A DNA stretch of 64,000 nt from NCBI GenBank assembly GCA_012845835.1, contig JABAKD010000006.1, forward strand, positions 5,882,318-5,946,317, read 5' to 3'. Positions 13,100-24,945 of this stretch are shown here, piece after piece. A program made the position numbers and the translations under genes. How positions within the stretch are numbered: the first letter of the stretch is position 1; every line of letters begins with the position of its first letter. The notes below the pieces were generated by a model. That model was not told where the DNA came from. It was given only the letters and a program-made list of their open reading frames with translations, and searched no databases. The stretch is from Undaria pinnatifida (taxonomy: Eukaryota; Sar; Phaeophyceae; Laminariales; Alariaceae).

Positions 13100-13510
13100 T
13101 GTAGGGGGTATATTCTGGGTAAGGGTATAGGAGTCTTACAAAACTTCCATAAATTTTGGGTACGGGTATGAAAGTGTTACAGAACTTCCAGAAGTTCAAG
13201 TTATTGTGGCACCAGCGTACAGAACTCACAGACGTCCCGGGCGGGTAGAAAAGTTGCTGTCCCCGTACCCCGGGGATCTGGCACGGGTTGTACAGAACTC
13301 ACAGAAGTTCCGGGTACGGGTATGAATGTCCTACAGAACTCACAGAAGTTCGGGTACGGGTATGAAAGTCTTACAGAACTTCCAAAAGTTCCGGGAATCG
13401 TGGCACGGGCATATAGAAATCACAGAGGTTCCGGGTGCGGGTATGAATGTCCTGCAAAACTTACAGAAGTTCCGGGTACGGGTAATACCCGGGAAAATAC
13501 CTACCCCTCG
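13100..13510. repeat. Minisatellite, about 40-base unit, first array
   Basis: Imperfect tandem units of the form TACAGAACTCACAGAAG then TTCCGGGTACGGGTATGAA follow one another about ten times. The same unit, in the same orientation, forms a second array at 14275-14625. Confidence 0.85.
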
Positions 13511-14274
13511 GGGGGGAGCTCGATTCGATGTGTAGGATTTAACCCAACCTGTAGATGGAATGTTCTCACTGGGCCAATGTCCCCGAGGCAATCTGTCGTC
13601 GCTTCAAGGGAACTACGAATTGTCGACAAAACCACCACCGAGAGAAGCGACAAATCGTGAACCTCAATGAGTAGCGAACGGGGCAACAGTCGCGCTCACG
13701 GCTACTATACTGCGCTGTAGCAGTTCATACCATAGCGTACCCCCGCTGTGGCGCTTCAAAATAAATAATGGCGGTCGCAAGCCCATATGTGCCGCCAGCT
13801 CGATAAACCAAGTGCGGCGACAAAGAAGCGAAACTACTGAAAACACAGAGAGATAGTTCAAGACGTCGATGGCAGCTGCATCGTCGTCCCCGCAGATCTG
13901 TGTGTTATTCTAAGTTGTGTTATTCCGATAGGAAACAATCGACAATACGCAACACGTGGTTTCCCGATAGGAGCCAAATTCGTATGTTTCCACCAGACAG
14001 AATTCGATTCATAAAATATTAAAGTTTTCGATTCAAAACTGTCCTTCGTTAATATAATACGTGCCGACGGGTTAGAAACAATAGAAACATGAACAGGACC
14101 CACAGTACGTGCTGCCATCATACACGATACGTAATGCTACAGCTGCACATTCATTCTGTGTTCGGTTGGTGTCATTGATTAGATCTGACGTCATAATAAA
14201 ATGCATATTAACACACTCTTTGGGTTATTAAACCTGAATTAATCCATGTGGGCTCCCCAGGAACTGTAACAAAG
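13511..14274. other. Spacer between two arrays of the same minisatellite
   Basis: About 760 bases without the minisatellite unit. No coding region can be supported. Its position between two arrays of one unit suggests an insertion that split a single array. Confidence 0.45.
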
Positions 14275-14625
14275 GTATACCCGTAACCGGGGATTATGCC
14301 ACAGTCTTACAGGAGCCACAGAAGTTCCGGGCTAGGGTATGGGGATGTCACAGAAGTTACAGAAATTCCGGGTGCGGTACTGAAGTGTTACAGAACTCAC
14401 AAAAGTTCCGGGTATGGTGGCACGGGCGTAGAGAACTCACATAAGTTATGAAAGTTATATACCCGTACCCCGGGTATTTGTGGCACTCGCGTACAGAACT
14501 TCCAGAAGTTCCGGGTACTGGTATGAATGTCGTACAGAACTGCCAGAAGTTCCGGGTACGGGTATGAATGTCCTACAGAACTCACAGAAGTCCTTTGTAG
14601 GGTAATACCTGGGGTAAATACCCCG
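14275..14625. repeat. Minisatellite, about 40-base unit, second array
   Basis: The units CAGAACT..CAGAAGTTCCGGGTACGGGTATGAA match those at 13100-13510 in sequence and direction. Both arrays lie close to GGAAGT/ACTTCC-type sequence (before the first array, and at about 14660-14690). Confidence 0.8.
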
Positions 14626-14709
14626 GTATGTTTTGTGTGTACCCTACCGAACACAACCTTGGAATATTCCACCACTTCTATAGAAGCCACTACTTATTAT
14701 AAAAATTAA

Positions 14710-16040
14710 AATACACTCCAGGTGTGAGATCGAAGATTTCGTCGAAACTCATCTTTTCAAGCTGTGTGTGATACTCCGATCGCGCGCATTACGAGTTGTG
14801 TGTCCTCATGAAGGATATAGGTCGGCGACTCCCCTTACAACTACAGTGTAGCTATCAGGGTCAACAGTATGATTTTAGTCAGTCTGTGCGCGGAAACTAT
14901 AAAACCCGTTTCTGAGGGGGGCAAAATCTGACAGCTGTGAAGGAAAAGGGGGCCTGGTTTTGATCAAAAGCGAGCGGGTTTGGAGGGGGGCGGGGGGGGG
15001 GGGGGGGGAAGGGGCAATTTGTGCATGTAAGCTATAAATCCTTTCGAGGGGATAAATCTGACGGTTTTGGCACCTGTATACTATTGGGGGCGGGGGGGGG
15101 GGGGGGGGGGTTGGGGCGGGGGGGGGGGGGAGGGGGGGCGGGGGGGGGGGGGGGGGGGGGGGCGGGGGGGGCAGCTCAAAATGTGCCTGGAAACTATACA
15201 TTATTTTGAGGGGATAAATGTGACAGTTTTGGAAATAATACATCAGTTTATCATGTATATCCTGGGGTAAGTCGTACAATCAGTGAGTAAAGAGAGGGTG
15301 GAGTGTTCGACGGGGTGGGGTTGGGATGGGTTGGGGGGGAAAGGTGGGGGGTAGGGGCGGGGGGGGGGGGGGGGGGGGGGGGGAGGGCTTCAGGTGAGGG
15401 GTTTTGCTATACGTGTTGTGCTAGGTCTAGGCGATGGTGCGGGTGATGGGGAAGAAGGGGGCGTTCGAGGCGGGGGGGGGGGGAGGGGGGGAACACAGCG
15501 GCATGGATGGCTCTCGAAAGATAATGAGGTGGTATCCTGTGCGTGAAGTGTTTATTAATGTGGCGGATTTCGATATTTGGTGGGGCGTTTGAGTAAGGGA
15601 GAGCAAGAGGGGGGGGGGGGGGGGATTTTCAAGGAGGTTTAGGTCACAAATAATATTGAAATACACGTCGGCTGTGAGATCAAAGATATGTAGCAGCTTG
15701 TTATACGCGTGGTGCTAGGTCTAGGCGATCGTGCAGGTGGTCGGAAAAGAGGGGGGCGTTGGAGGGGGGGGGGGGGGGGGGGGGGGGGATATTCGAAAAC
15801 TACGTCATGGATGGTCAGAAAGATAATGACGTGATATCAACTGCGTATAGGTGTTTAATACTCAGGCCGATTTTGATTGTGAGTGGGGCGTTTGGACAGA
15901 CTAGGCGGAAGGGGGAGGGGGGGGGGAATCGGGGGACGGAGGGGCGGGGGGGGGGGGGGGGGTTGGGGGTTTTTATGAAAAAGAGGGGTCAGTGGAGGGG
16001 GAGGGAGGGGGGGGGGGGGGGGGCGGGGGGCGGGACATTT
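14710..16040 (+). mobile_element. RepA element, copy 1 (3-prime truncated)
   Basis: This is a dispersed element built of conserved 50-130-base modules separated by G runs of up to about 30 bases. It starts with the conserved end CTCCAGGTGTGAGATCGAAG and carries three clear copies of a roughly 58-base internal module of the form TGTGC..GGAAACTATAAA..GAGGGGATAAATCTGAC (near 14886, 15022 and 15183). Two reverse-orientation copies lie at 18822-20165 and 23095-24570. It has no coding capacity: open frames are poly-Gly or poly-Pro read from the homopolymers. It breaks off near 16040 relative to the longest copy. Transposition type unknown. Confidence 0.75.
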
Positions 16041-16161
16041 CACTACTTATATCGTAGCTTCCAACGCTCCCGTGGTACATTAGGTTCCACTACTTCCATG
16101 GGAGCTGGCAGTGTACTACCATGGGAGCATCAATCTTCTCTGGCTGAGAACCCTCTTAGTT

Positions 16162-16661
16162 NNNNNNNNNNNNNNNNNNNNNNNNNNNNNNNNNNNNNNN
16201 NNNNNNNNNNNNNNNNNNNNNNNNNNNNNNNNNNNNNNNNNNNNNNNNNNNNNNNNNNNNNNNNNNNNNNNNNNNNNNNNNNNNNNNNNNNNNNNNNNNN
16301 NNNNNNNNNNNNNNNNNNNNNNNNNNNNNNNNNNNNNNNNNNNNNNNNNNNNNNNNNNNNNNNNNNNNNNNNNNNNNNNNNNNNNNNNNNNNNNNNNNNN
16401 NNNNNNNNNNNNNNNNNNNNNNNNNNNNNNNNNNNNNNNNNNNNNNNNNNNNNNNNNNNNNNNNNNNNNNNNNNNNNNNNNNNNNNNNNNNNNNNNNNNN
16501 NNNNNNNNNNNNNNNNNNNNNNNNNNNNNNNNNNNNNNNNNNNNNNNNNNNNNNNNNNNNNNNNNNNNNNNNNNNNNNNNNNNNNNNNNNNNNNNNNNNN
16601 NNNNNNNNNNNNNNNNNNNNNNNNNNNNNNNNNNNNNNNNNNNNNNNNNNNNNNNNNNNNN
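16162..16661. other. Assembly gap, 500 N
   Basis: Exactly 500 undetermined bases. Round-number length suggests a gap of unknown true size. ORFs drawn through it are meaningless. The sequence before it (16060-16160) carries a few ACTTCCATGGGAGC-type repeats. Confidence 0.99.
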
Positions 16662-17480
16662 TCAACGCACCCCCCAGTGCGATAACTCCGATGGGTGCGA
16701 TTCTGAAAAGTATCAGAGCCGCTAATAATGGTGCTAAAGTGATGTAAAACAGGCACACCCCTGTGCGATAAATCCGATAGGTGCGATATTGAATAATAAT
16801 GCTATCTTCGTGCTGTCGACCATTGAGTGAGCAGCACGATAACGAAGAGTACGAAGCGGCTTGGCAACTTGCAGCGAGATCTAAGCGGCGGAGTCGAGTG
16901 GGAGTTTGGTATACGGTCGCCAAGGATGAAAAGGATGCGGTCCCCTGCTGGGAATGGTGTTTCAATTTGTCTTCCAGCTTCTTGTTGGTTTGTTTCCCTG
17001 TGTCGTTTTTATATTCTTCAGCGAATACGTACGGTGGTGCCATCTGGTTGCAGGTTGCAGCATGTATGTGTGTGTTTTGTGCTTGGTGGAGCTACGATAC
17101 ATTGTAACGGTATGTTTAGGCTAATAAATTTACCGGGTAGTAAAAAACCGACTCGTATCTACACATGCACCACGAAAGAGCGCCCAAAAAGGCGTGCTTC
17201 CCGATGATACCGCAATTCGCCTGTTAAAGCACTGAGAGTACTCTTCTACCTGTAACAACTGAAACGCGGCCAGCAGCCACTCATAGTAGCACGCAACACC
17301 GTACCCCAGAAGTGGATTTTTTATCGGGGTTATCGCACCCAGGGTGCGATGACCCCGATAGGGGTGAGAAAATCGAATTGAATAATATCAATCTCGTTTT
17401 TCTTACGCACGCACCCCGGTGCCATGACTCCGATGAGCGCGACAACCCCGATAGGTGCCACCACACGCATTTTTACGATA
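16662..17480. repeat. Scattered short repeat with GTGCGATNANCCCGATAGGTGC core
   Basis: Units such as CAGTGCGATAACTCCGATGG, GTGCGATAAATCCGATAGG and GTGCGATGACCCCGATAGG recur at about 16670, 16760, 17335 and 17420, often followed by a GAATAATA tail. Between them no coding region is supported. Confidence 0.6.
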
Positions 17481-18085
17481 CGAGGGGGCTGCGAAAGTCG
17501 GATCGTTCGCAATACCTCTCTCTTATACATGAGACTCGCCTTGTTGGTCAGCGCTGGTCAGCATCGTTGCCTTCATGACTTTCACACACACGCCAACAGC
17601 AACTCTAACGATGGACGCAACGGCAGCGGCAGCGTGCTGTAGCAATATATCTTGGCGCTACTCTGTGAAAGGTCAAGATAATATTTTGAAACATCTCGTA
17701 TCATACGGCGGGTACAGTATCTACCACATCATATGGGGCTGCGGCTTTCGGATCGTGCGTCGATACCTCTCTCTCTCACGCCCAACTCTCACCTACGTCA
17801 GTAAGCGTCGTTGCTGATCTTGACAAGTAGTTGCACACACCCCAGAAACAATAATACCAGCTACAACAAACCTCAGCCCAACATGCCGCATGCAGCAGTA
17901 TCTTAGCACCGGGAGAGGTGGAGATGATACTTCAAAACAGCTCGTACGTGGGGTAGATACCACAACCACAAACCATTGCGTAGCTTGTAGAGCGCGCGTG
18001 GACTGTGGCCTTCGGATCGCGCGTCGATTTATCTCTCGTATTATCTAGGCTCACCTTTATCAGTCAGCAATGTTGCTGATAGGGA
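17480..18085. repeat. Three direct copies of an approx. 95-base sequence
   Basis: Related blocks start near 17485, 17730 and 18000. Each reads GGGGCTGCG..TCGGATCGTGCG, then CTCTCTC, then CGTTGCTGATCTTGAC-like sequence. Divergence between copies is visible. The tail CGTTGCTGATCTTACC also appears alone at about 20493. Confidence 0.6.
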
Positions 18086-18821
18086 TGAGGTTTGCACCCA
18101 TGCCAGCAACGGCACCGAACGACAGCAGCACCGGCGTCAGAACTGGCAGCACCAGCAGCACCAGCATACCGTAGCAGTATGACTGAGGCCTCCTGCCCCA
18201 ACTGATGGTCCCACCATTGCTTGTTGTCAGTTTTCTGGTACTCTCAATGACCACCTGTCTGGCGATGGATTGTCTCGCACAAACTTGCCATGGGGAGAGG
18301 TCACGAGTGTATTTCGAAACAGGGTTCGCTCGAAATCTCCAGCACGGCGCGTCCGTGAAATAATCCACCACGCACGGCAGTACGCCCGTACAGCCTTCCC
18401 GGGTGTTGCAAGAAGCTGTGCGCTCTCTGGATGAACCCCACGAGGCACGGGTTAGGCAGGCCGCCACATGGCGGAAGCAGATTCTAAAAATGAAAACAGA
18501 TACCACAGGATACCGGTCGGTGCGCGATGTTCACATTTCAACGATGCTTCTGAATCGGTTTCTCGATCGGTTTCCGAATTATCGATCCGGTTTGAGAATC
18601 GGAATCATCCGAATTTCTGAAATGTTTAGATAGCGGTCATTGCAGGGTGGTGCTGTCCGGCATCAATGTGGGGGCGATGCCCCTAGCAGGTCCTCTCTTG
18701 TGCGGTTGTGGGGTGGAGGACACACCGGGGTCGGATCTACACGGAACGGAGTGAGGGACCTTGGACCTTGAACATGTGTTCCTACAAAATTTGATGAAAA
18801 TCGACGAGCATCATATATAGA
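18086..18821. other. Intergenic, nothing recognised
   Basis: One 148-residue minus-strand ORF (18060-18506) spans part of this but shows no domain, no codon bias and no splice partners. I do not call it. Confidence 0.4.
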
Positions 18822-20165
18822 AACCAAATATCGAAATCCGCCATATTAATAAACACTTCACGCACAGGATATCACCTCATTATCTTTCGAGAGCCATCCA
18901 TGCCGCTGTGTCCCCCCCCCCCCCCCCGCCTCGAACGCCCCCTTCTTCCCCATCACCCGCACCATCGCCTAGGCCTAGCACCACTCGTATAACAAACCCC
19001 TCACCTAAAGCCCTTCCTCCCCCCCCCCCCACCCCCCCAACCCCCCCCCCTCCAACGCCCCCTCTTTTCCGACCACCTGCACGATCGCCTAGACCTAGCA
19101 CCACGCGTATAACAAGCTGCTACATATCTTTGATCTCACAGCCGAAGTGTATTTGAATATTATTTGTGACCTAAATCTCCTAAAACCCTCCCCCCCCCCC
19201 CCCCCCCCCCCCCCCTTCTTGCTCTCCCTTACTCAAACGCCCCACCAAATATAGAAATCCGCCACATTAATAAACACTTCACGCACAGGATATCACCTCA
19301 TTATCTTTCGAGAGCCATCCATGCCGCTGTGTTCCCCCCCCCCCCCCCCCCGCCTCGAACGCCCCCTTCTTCCCCATCACCCGCACCATCGCCTAGACCT
19401 AGCACCACACGTATAACAAACCCCTCACCTAAAGCCCTTCCTCCCCCCCGCCCCCCCCCCGCCCCCACAACCCCCACCTCCCCCCCAACCCATCCCAACC
19501 CCACCCCCTCGAACACTCCACCCTCTCTTTACTCACTGATTGTACGACTTACCCCAGGATATACATGATAAACTGATGTATTATTTCCAAAACCGTCACA
19601 TTTATCCCCTCAAAATAATGTATAGTGTTTCCAGGCACATATTGAGCTGCCCCCCCCGCCCCTCCCCCCCCCCCCCCCCGCCCCCCCCCCCCCCCCCCCC
19701 GCCCCCAATAATATACTGGTGCCAAAACCGTCAGATTTATCCCCTCGAAAGGATTTATAGCTTACATGCACAAATTGCCCCCTTTCCTCCCCCCCCCCCC
19801 CCCTCCAAACCCGCTCGCTTTTGATCAAAACCAGGCCCCCACGTCCTTCAAAACTCCGCCCCACCCCCCTCACCGGTTGTTCGACTTACAAGATTCACTT
19901 GATAAAAGGATACATTTCCCTTCACAGCTGTCAGATTTTGTCCCCCTCAGAAACGGGTTTTATAGTTTCCGCGCACAGACTGACTAAAATCATCCTGTTG
20001 ACCCTGATAGCTACACTGTAGTTGTAAGGGGAGTCGCCGACCTATATCCTTAATGAGGACACACAACTCGTAATGCGCGCGATCGGAGTATCACACACAG
20101 CTTGCAAAGATGAGTTTCGACGAAATCTTCGATCTCACAGCTGGAGTGTATTTTCATTTTTATAA
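18822..20165 (-). mobile_element. RepA element, copy 2
   Basis: This is the reverse complement of copy 1, so the runs appear as C on the plus strand. It ends (20090-20155) with AGCTTGCAAAGATGAG and TTCGATCTCACAGCTGGAG, the complement of the start of copy 1. The outer part is internally duplicated: the block with AAATCCGCCA.ATTAATAAAC, a C run and ATCGCCTAG.CCTAGCACCAC occurs at about 18830-19030 and again at 19250-19450. Long Pro-rich open frames are homopolymer artefacts. Confidence 0.75.
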
Positions 20166-20219
20166 ATATAGAAACTGAGCAGTTAGTCTACAGTAGTAGT
20201 AGTCCGTAGTAGTAGTGGG

Positions 20220-20360
20220 AATGAACCCTATGCACCATGAAGGAATAATGCTGAACCCTACGATGCGCGATAAAAAATAAAGCACGCGCCGGGGGGGAGA
20301 AGGGAAGACACCACCTGTGACCACGGCACGGCTTGTCCAGAAGGTCGCCGAGGGTAAAAG
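20220..20360 (+). mobile_element. RepB SINE-like repeat, copy 1
   Basis: Short dispersed repeat with the order TGCTGAACCCTA..GCGCGATAAAA, then GAAGGGAAGACACC, then TGTGACCACGG..CTTGTCCAGAAGG. Four relatives lie at 35055-35150, 39831-39930 (reverse), 50187-50282 and 61078-61190. No coding capacity. The reverse strand contains AGGGTTCAGCATTCCC, loosely like a tRNA B box, so a SINE is possible. Confidence 0.65.
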
Positions 20361-21295
20361 TTATGACGAGTTCAGCTGGAGCGTGTACGAGTGATAATAA
20401 TGAATAATGACGCAGTACTAGGGGGGCTAGTATCCACATCATGCCAGTACGATACCTGGTATCCAGTCTAGTCTATAAAAAAAAAAAAAAAAAACGTTGC
20501 TGATCTTACCCCTCTGTAGACTATGGTCTAGACTATTTGTGTACAAATACTGCTTGAGATTGTTTGTATCCCAGTCGATGCTCGTGGCCAAAACCGGACA
20601 ACAAAGCTGGCCTTCATTGCTCATGCTGCAAGCTCTCATTCCGCACGGATTCCTTCACTCTCCATGATTACCATCTGTGTTTCCCGCAACCTAGATTTCA
20701 AGTTCAGGGCAAAACAGCAGGGAAAGCGACCCAGGATGGGCTTCTTGTTTGAAACCCAAGGTACGTTCGGTTCTAAACTCGGCATGATGGTTCCTGGATT
20801 TCTTATTTTCCTGCAAATATCACCGTAGCTTTCTTATTGCGCTGTTTCTTGTTATGTGCCCAGCAATGTGCAGCACACTATCGATAAACCTTTTCCCAGG
20901 TTACTTACAACTATGGACCTGTGACTTTCGTGAGAGGCTATAGTATCGACTGACAATATAGCGCGTGTAGCGTCGTCGGCAAGACACGGATTCAAATACC
21001 ACCGCGTACAACGTGTGTTTTACCTTTACCTGCCTCCGCTCGAAAGACTGCGCCTCCTGGCTGTGTGGATGAGCCTTTGGGGTCCGCGCACGGCGATATA
21101 TATAATGAATTAATGGCAACTGCGCACGGTCTTACGCTAATGTTTGCATAGAGCAAGCGATAAATCGAGCTACACGCGCGGCCTACAACTGTATCATACT
21201 TCATTCGGATTGGGAAATGACATGCAATCGTCATTCCCGAATCTAGCAGCCGCCGTTGCTCCGTGTTGTTGACGCTGATGCAATGTAATCGGTTA
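20361..21295. other. Intergenic, nothing recognised
   Basis: Contains an 18-base A run at about 20476 and an isolated fragment of the 17.5-18 kb repeat at about 20493. Sequence near 20970-21010 (GCAAGACACGGATTCAAATA) is weakly B-box-like but has no cloverleaf that I can draw. Confidence 0.35.
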
Positions 21296-21596
21296 GTCTA
21301 TATTATTCGTCGTTTTTCTCATCTGAATCCACGAAAAGGTGGCCGGTGTTTGGGGTTCATCAAGGCCTGTGGCAATTAATTCTAAAACACGTCGGCTCTT
21401 CGGAAATCTCGACCCATCCGGGTGGTCCTTGTTTGTTGTGGTCCTAGTTATATTCGTCGTTTTCCCCCTCTGAATCCACAAAAAGGGGACCGGTTTTGTG
21501 GGTTCATCAAGGCCTGGGGCAATTCTAAAGCACGTCGGCTCTTCGGAAACCTCGACCCATCATCCGGATGGTCCTTGTTTGTTGCAGTCCCGATTA
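21296..21596. repeat. Tandem duplication, two units of approx. 150 bases
   Basis: Each unit runs from ATATT.TTCGTCGTTTT.C through TGAATCCAC.AAAAGG and GGTTCATCAAGGCCTG to CACGTCGGCTCTTCGGAAA and GGTCCTTGTTTGTTG. The units differ by scattered substitutions and small indels. Confidence 0.85.
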
Positions 21597-21599
21597 ACA

Positions 21600-22140
21600 T
21601 TCATATTGTAGCAGTTTTCTTAAAATATGGAGAAAGCCGTTCCGTGCTTTTAACTATAGGCTATGACTCTTACGAGGCGAAATTCCGACTTTCCCTAGCG
21701 TCTTTAATGGTGAGCTAAATATTGTGGCCTGCGGGTGCTCTTCCTAAAAATCATCATGGGGGCGCTCTGAAATAGCAAAAACAATCGGCTACGAGGCGAC
21801 ACGCACCTTCGGTCATTATGTATTAGCGCAAGAGTTTCCATATGTAGGAGTGCAGGGGTCTGGCGTTTTGGACCCACGCTTTAGTTTTTGTATTCCCTGG
21901 TACTGTGTGAGATAGGCGTTCGAGGAGCTTTAGGATTAAGTGTGCACCGTCCGACGCCTGATGCAGAAAGCCAGATCTCACACGTCGGTCTTCGTTCGAT
22001 CAATACAGGTGTGCGAGCGTGCGTTTTCATTACATCAAGAGCAGAAGAAAGATCACTTCGGAACAGTAGCGATCGACGTCCACCGCATGTTGCTTCATGA
22101 CTCGACAGCACTAACAACCCGAGCATCAGGCCTGGGCTGG
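21600..22140. other. Intergenic, nothing recognised
   Basis: Overlapping short ORFs on both strands; none has recognisable features. No repeat seen. Confidence 0.35.
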
Positions 22141-22935
22141 ACCTCAGCTGGCCTGCCGCATATGTATCTCTGTCTTAGAATTGGCGACCTCAGAGCCCCA
22201 CAGCGGCACGGTAAAAATCATGGACGTGAAATCGTACATTTGAGACAATAATAATAAGTTGAAAAGGAAGCACAAGCAGACCTGATAAAATTGCGATAAA
22301 CCACACTGCCGACCCATCGCATACCCTCCTGAGACGACCTCTACGAAACACAGTGCCATTTACCTCACGAAGTAAAATCACCCTTGCGATCAATAGTGAT
22401 GACATCGCATATATATGACATCACATACCCACCTCGCCTGATGTATTTGTAGGACGTATCTCTGACTTAAAATTGACGACCGCAGAGCCCCACATCGACA
22501 AGGTTAAAATTGCGGTAAACTACCTTACCAACCCATTACGTAGGGTATTTCGTGCATACCGTCTGCATGATCGCCTTCCAACGTACGCCAAGCGAAGTAT
22601 TACTAACGAGGTAACGTAATTGAGCGCGTGTATACCAAGTATGACTAACGAGGTAACGTAATTGAGCACATGTATACCAAGCGTTCCTTTAAAACTGACG
22701 ATTCGCATCCCTCCCTCTAATGCTCAATGGCGGAGACAGTACATGGCCACATGCATCACCTCGCATGCTGTATTTGGAAATACGTATCTCTTTCGTATAA
22801 TTAGCGATGTCAGAAAATAATGGTAACTATATGATGATGGTGACAAACAGTGCATGACCACATCACCTCGCCTGTTGTATTTGACAATACGTATCTCTTT
22901 CTTATAATTAGCGATGTCAGAAAATAATGGTACCT
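22140..22935. repeat. Cluster of direct repeats
   Basis: Three repeat types alternate. One is CTTA.AATTG.CGACC.CAGAGCCCCAC (about 22173 and 22465). The second is GTATGACTAACGAGGTAACG with its near-copy at about 22590-22680. The third is a 70-base block with CAATACGTATCTCTTTC..TAATTAGCGATGTCAGAAAA at about 22775-22830 and 22885-22935. They look like successive local duplications. Confidence 0.7.
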
Positions 22936-23094
22936 ACAAATGTTCTATAAAATATTCTAGCTTTCGATCCATGTATCATACAACAACAAATTATGAAGAT
23001 TTAACACGTTATTTACTACACTTAAATACTGGGTTGCATGCTGCATCTAACATCAAACCTTCTAGAATAGTAAACATTACAAGCCAGATGATAT

Positions 23095-24570
23095 AAGGGG
23101 ATGTCTTATTGCTTCAATCGTCAGGTTTGTCCCCTTTGAGGATTTATAGTTTCCGCGCACATATTGAAATGTCCCGCCCCCCGCCCCCCCCCCCCCCCCT
23201 CCCCTCCCCCTCCACTGACCCCTCTTGTTCTTAAAAAAACCCAACCCTCCCCCCCCGCCCCCCCGTCCCCCGATTCCCCCCCCCTTCCGCCTAGTTTGTC
23301 CAAACGCCCCACTCACAATCAAAATCGGCCCGAGTAATAAACACCTATACGCAGTTGATATCACGTCATTATCTTTCCGACCATCCATGACGTAGTTTTC
23401 AATTCTCCCCCCCCTCCCCCCCCCCTCCAACGCCCCCTCTTTTCCAACCACCTGCACGATCGCCTAGACCTAGCACCACGCGTATAACAAGCTGCTACAT
23501 ATCTTTGATCTCACAGCCGAAGTGTATTTGAATATTTTTTGTGACCTAAACCTCCTAAAAAATCTCCCCCCCCCCCCCCCCCCCCCTCTTGCTCTCCCTT
23601 ACTCAAACGCCCCACCAAATATCGAAATCCGCCACATTAGTAAACACTTCACGCACAGGATATCACCTCATTATCTTTCGAGAGCCATCCATGCCGCTGT
23701 CCCCCCTCCCCCCCCCCCGCCTCGAACGCCTCCTTCTTCCCCATCACCCGCACCATCGCCTAGACCTAGCACCACACGTAGAACAAACACTCACCTAAAG
23801 CCCTTCCTCCCCCCCCCCCCCCCGCCCCCCCCCCTTTCCCCCCCCCCCCCCCCCCCGCCCCCACCCCCCACCTCCCTCCCAACCCATCCCAACCCCACCC
23901 CCTCGAAACCACCCTCTCTTTACTCACTGATTGTACGACTTACCCCAGGATATACTGATAAACTGATGCATTATTTCCAAAACCGTCACATTTATCCCCT
24001 CAAAATAATGTATAGTTTCCAGGCACATATTGAGCTGCCCCCCCCGCCCCCCGCCCCCCCCGCCCCAACCCCCCCCCCCCCCCCCCCCCCGCCCCAACCC
24101 CCCCCCCCCCCAATAATAAACTGGTGCCAAAACCGTCAGATTTATCCCCTCGAAAGGATTTATAGCTTACATGCACAAATTGCCCCCTTTCCCCCCCCCC
24201 CCCCCCCCCCTCCAAACCCGCTCGCTTTTGATCAAAACCAGGCCCCCACGTCCTTCAAAACTCCGCCCCACCCCCCTCACCGGTTATTCGACTTACAAGA
24301 TTCACTTGATAAAGGGATACATTTCCCTACACAGCTGTCAGATTTTGTCCCCCTCAGAAACGGGTTTAATTTTATAGTTTCCGCGCACAGACTGACTAAA
24401 ATCATCCTGTTGACCCTGATAGCCACACTGTAGTTGTAAGGGGAGTCGCCGACCTATATCCTTAATGAGGACACACAACTCGTAATGCGCGCGATCGGAG
24501 TATCACACACAGCTTGCAAAGATGAGTTTCGACGAAATCTTCGATCTCACAGCTGGAGTGTATTTTTTTT
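23095..24570 (-). mobile_element. RepA element, copy 3 (longest copy)
   Basis: This copy has the same orientation and module order as copy 2 but extends further at 23098-23160. There it adds another internal module (reverse strand: GCGGAAACTATAAATCC, then AAAGGGGACAAACCTGACG) missing from copies 1 and 2. Length is about 1.47 kb. It ends at about 24565 with the conserved TTCGATCTCACAGCTGGAG. Open frames of up to 303 codons are C-run artefacts. Confidence 0.75.
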
Positions 24571-24689
24571 ATAATATACAGGGAGTACACAGGAACTTGC
24601 GTACAAAGCCAGTAGACCCGAGTAGCCCACTCCAATAATTATCCAACAGTATGATTAATTGTTTTATGCATACAAGTGTTGAACTCTAC

Positions 24690-24945
24690 AGATAGATGTC
24701 TGGTTTTGTCCCCCTCAATGCGGGTTATGCAGCTTCCGTGAGCAGAAAAAGGCTAGACGTCTTAGTCCTGTTGACCCTGCCATTAGCAGGGGAGTCACCG
24801 ACCCGTATCCTTCGCGAGGGTATACAAACCCCGTAACACGCGCGATCGAAGTATTACACGGAGCTTGCAAAGCTGAGTTTTGATCATTGTCGTTATTGGT
24901 CGATCTCACAGCTGAAGTCTATTTTTTTCATTTTTAATGTCTACT
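24690..24945 (-). mobile_element. RepA fragment, diverged terminal part
   Basis: Shares with the RepA end the blocks TGTTGACCCTG, AGGGGAGTCACCGACC.GTATCC, CGCGCGATCG and GCTTGCAAAG, and ends in TCGATCTCACAGCTGAAG. It also keeps one internal module (TTTGTCCCCCTCAATGCGGG). It is more diverged than copies 1-3, so it is an older insertion. Confidence 0.65.

Noticed and set aside
15759-17043. Long ORFs of 200-308 codons
   Set aside because: They run through 500 undetermined bases.
20960-21010. Possible tRNA gene
   Set aside because: Only a weak B-box-like word; no stems of tRNA form.
23522-24433. 303-codon Pro-rich ORF
   Set aside because: Made of C homopolymers in a RepA element; the frame depends on run lengths that sequencing cannot fix.
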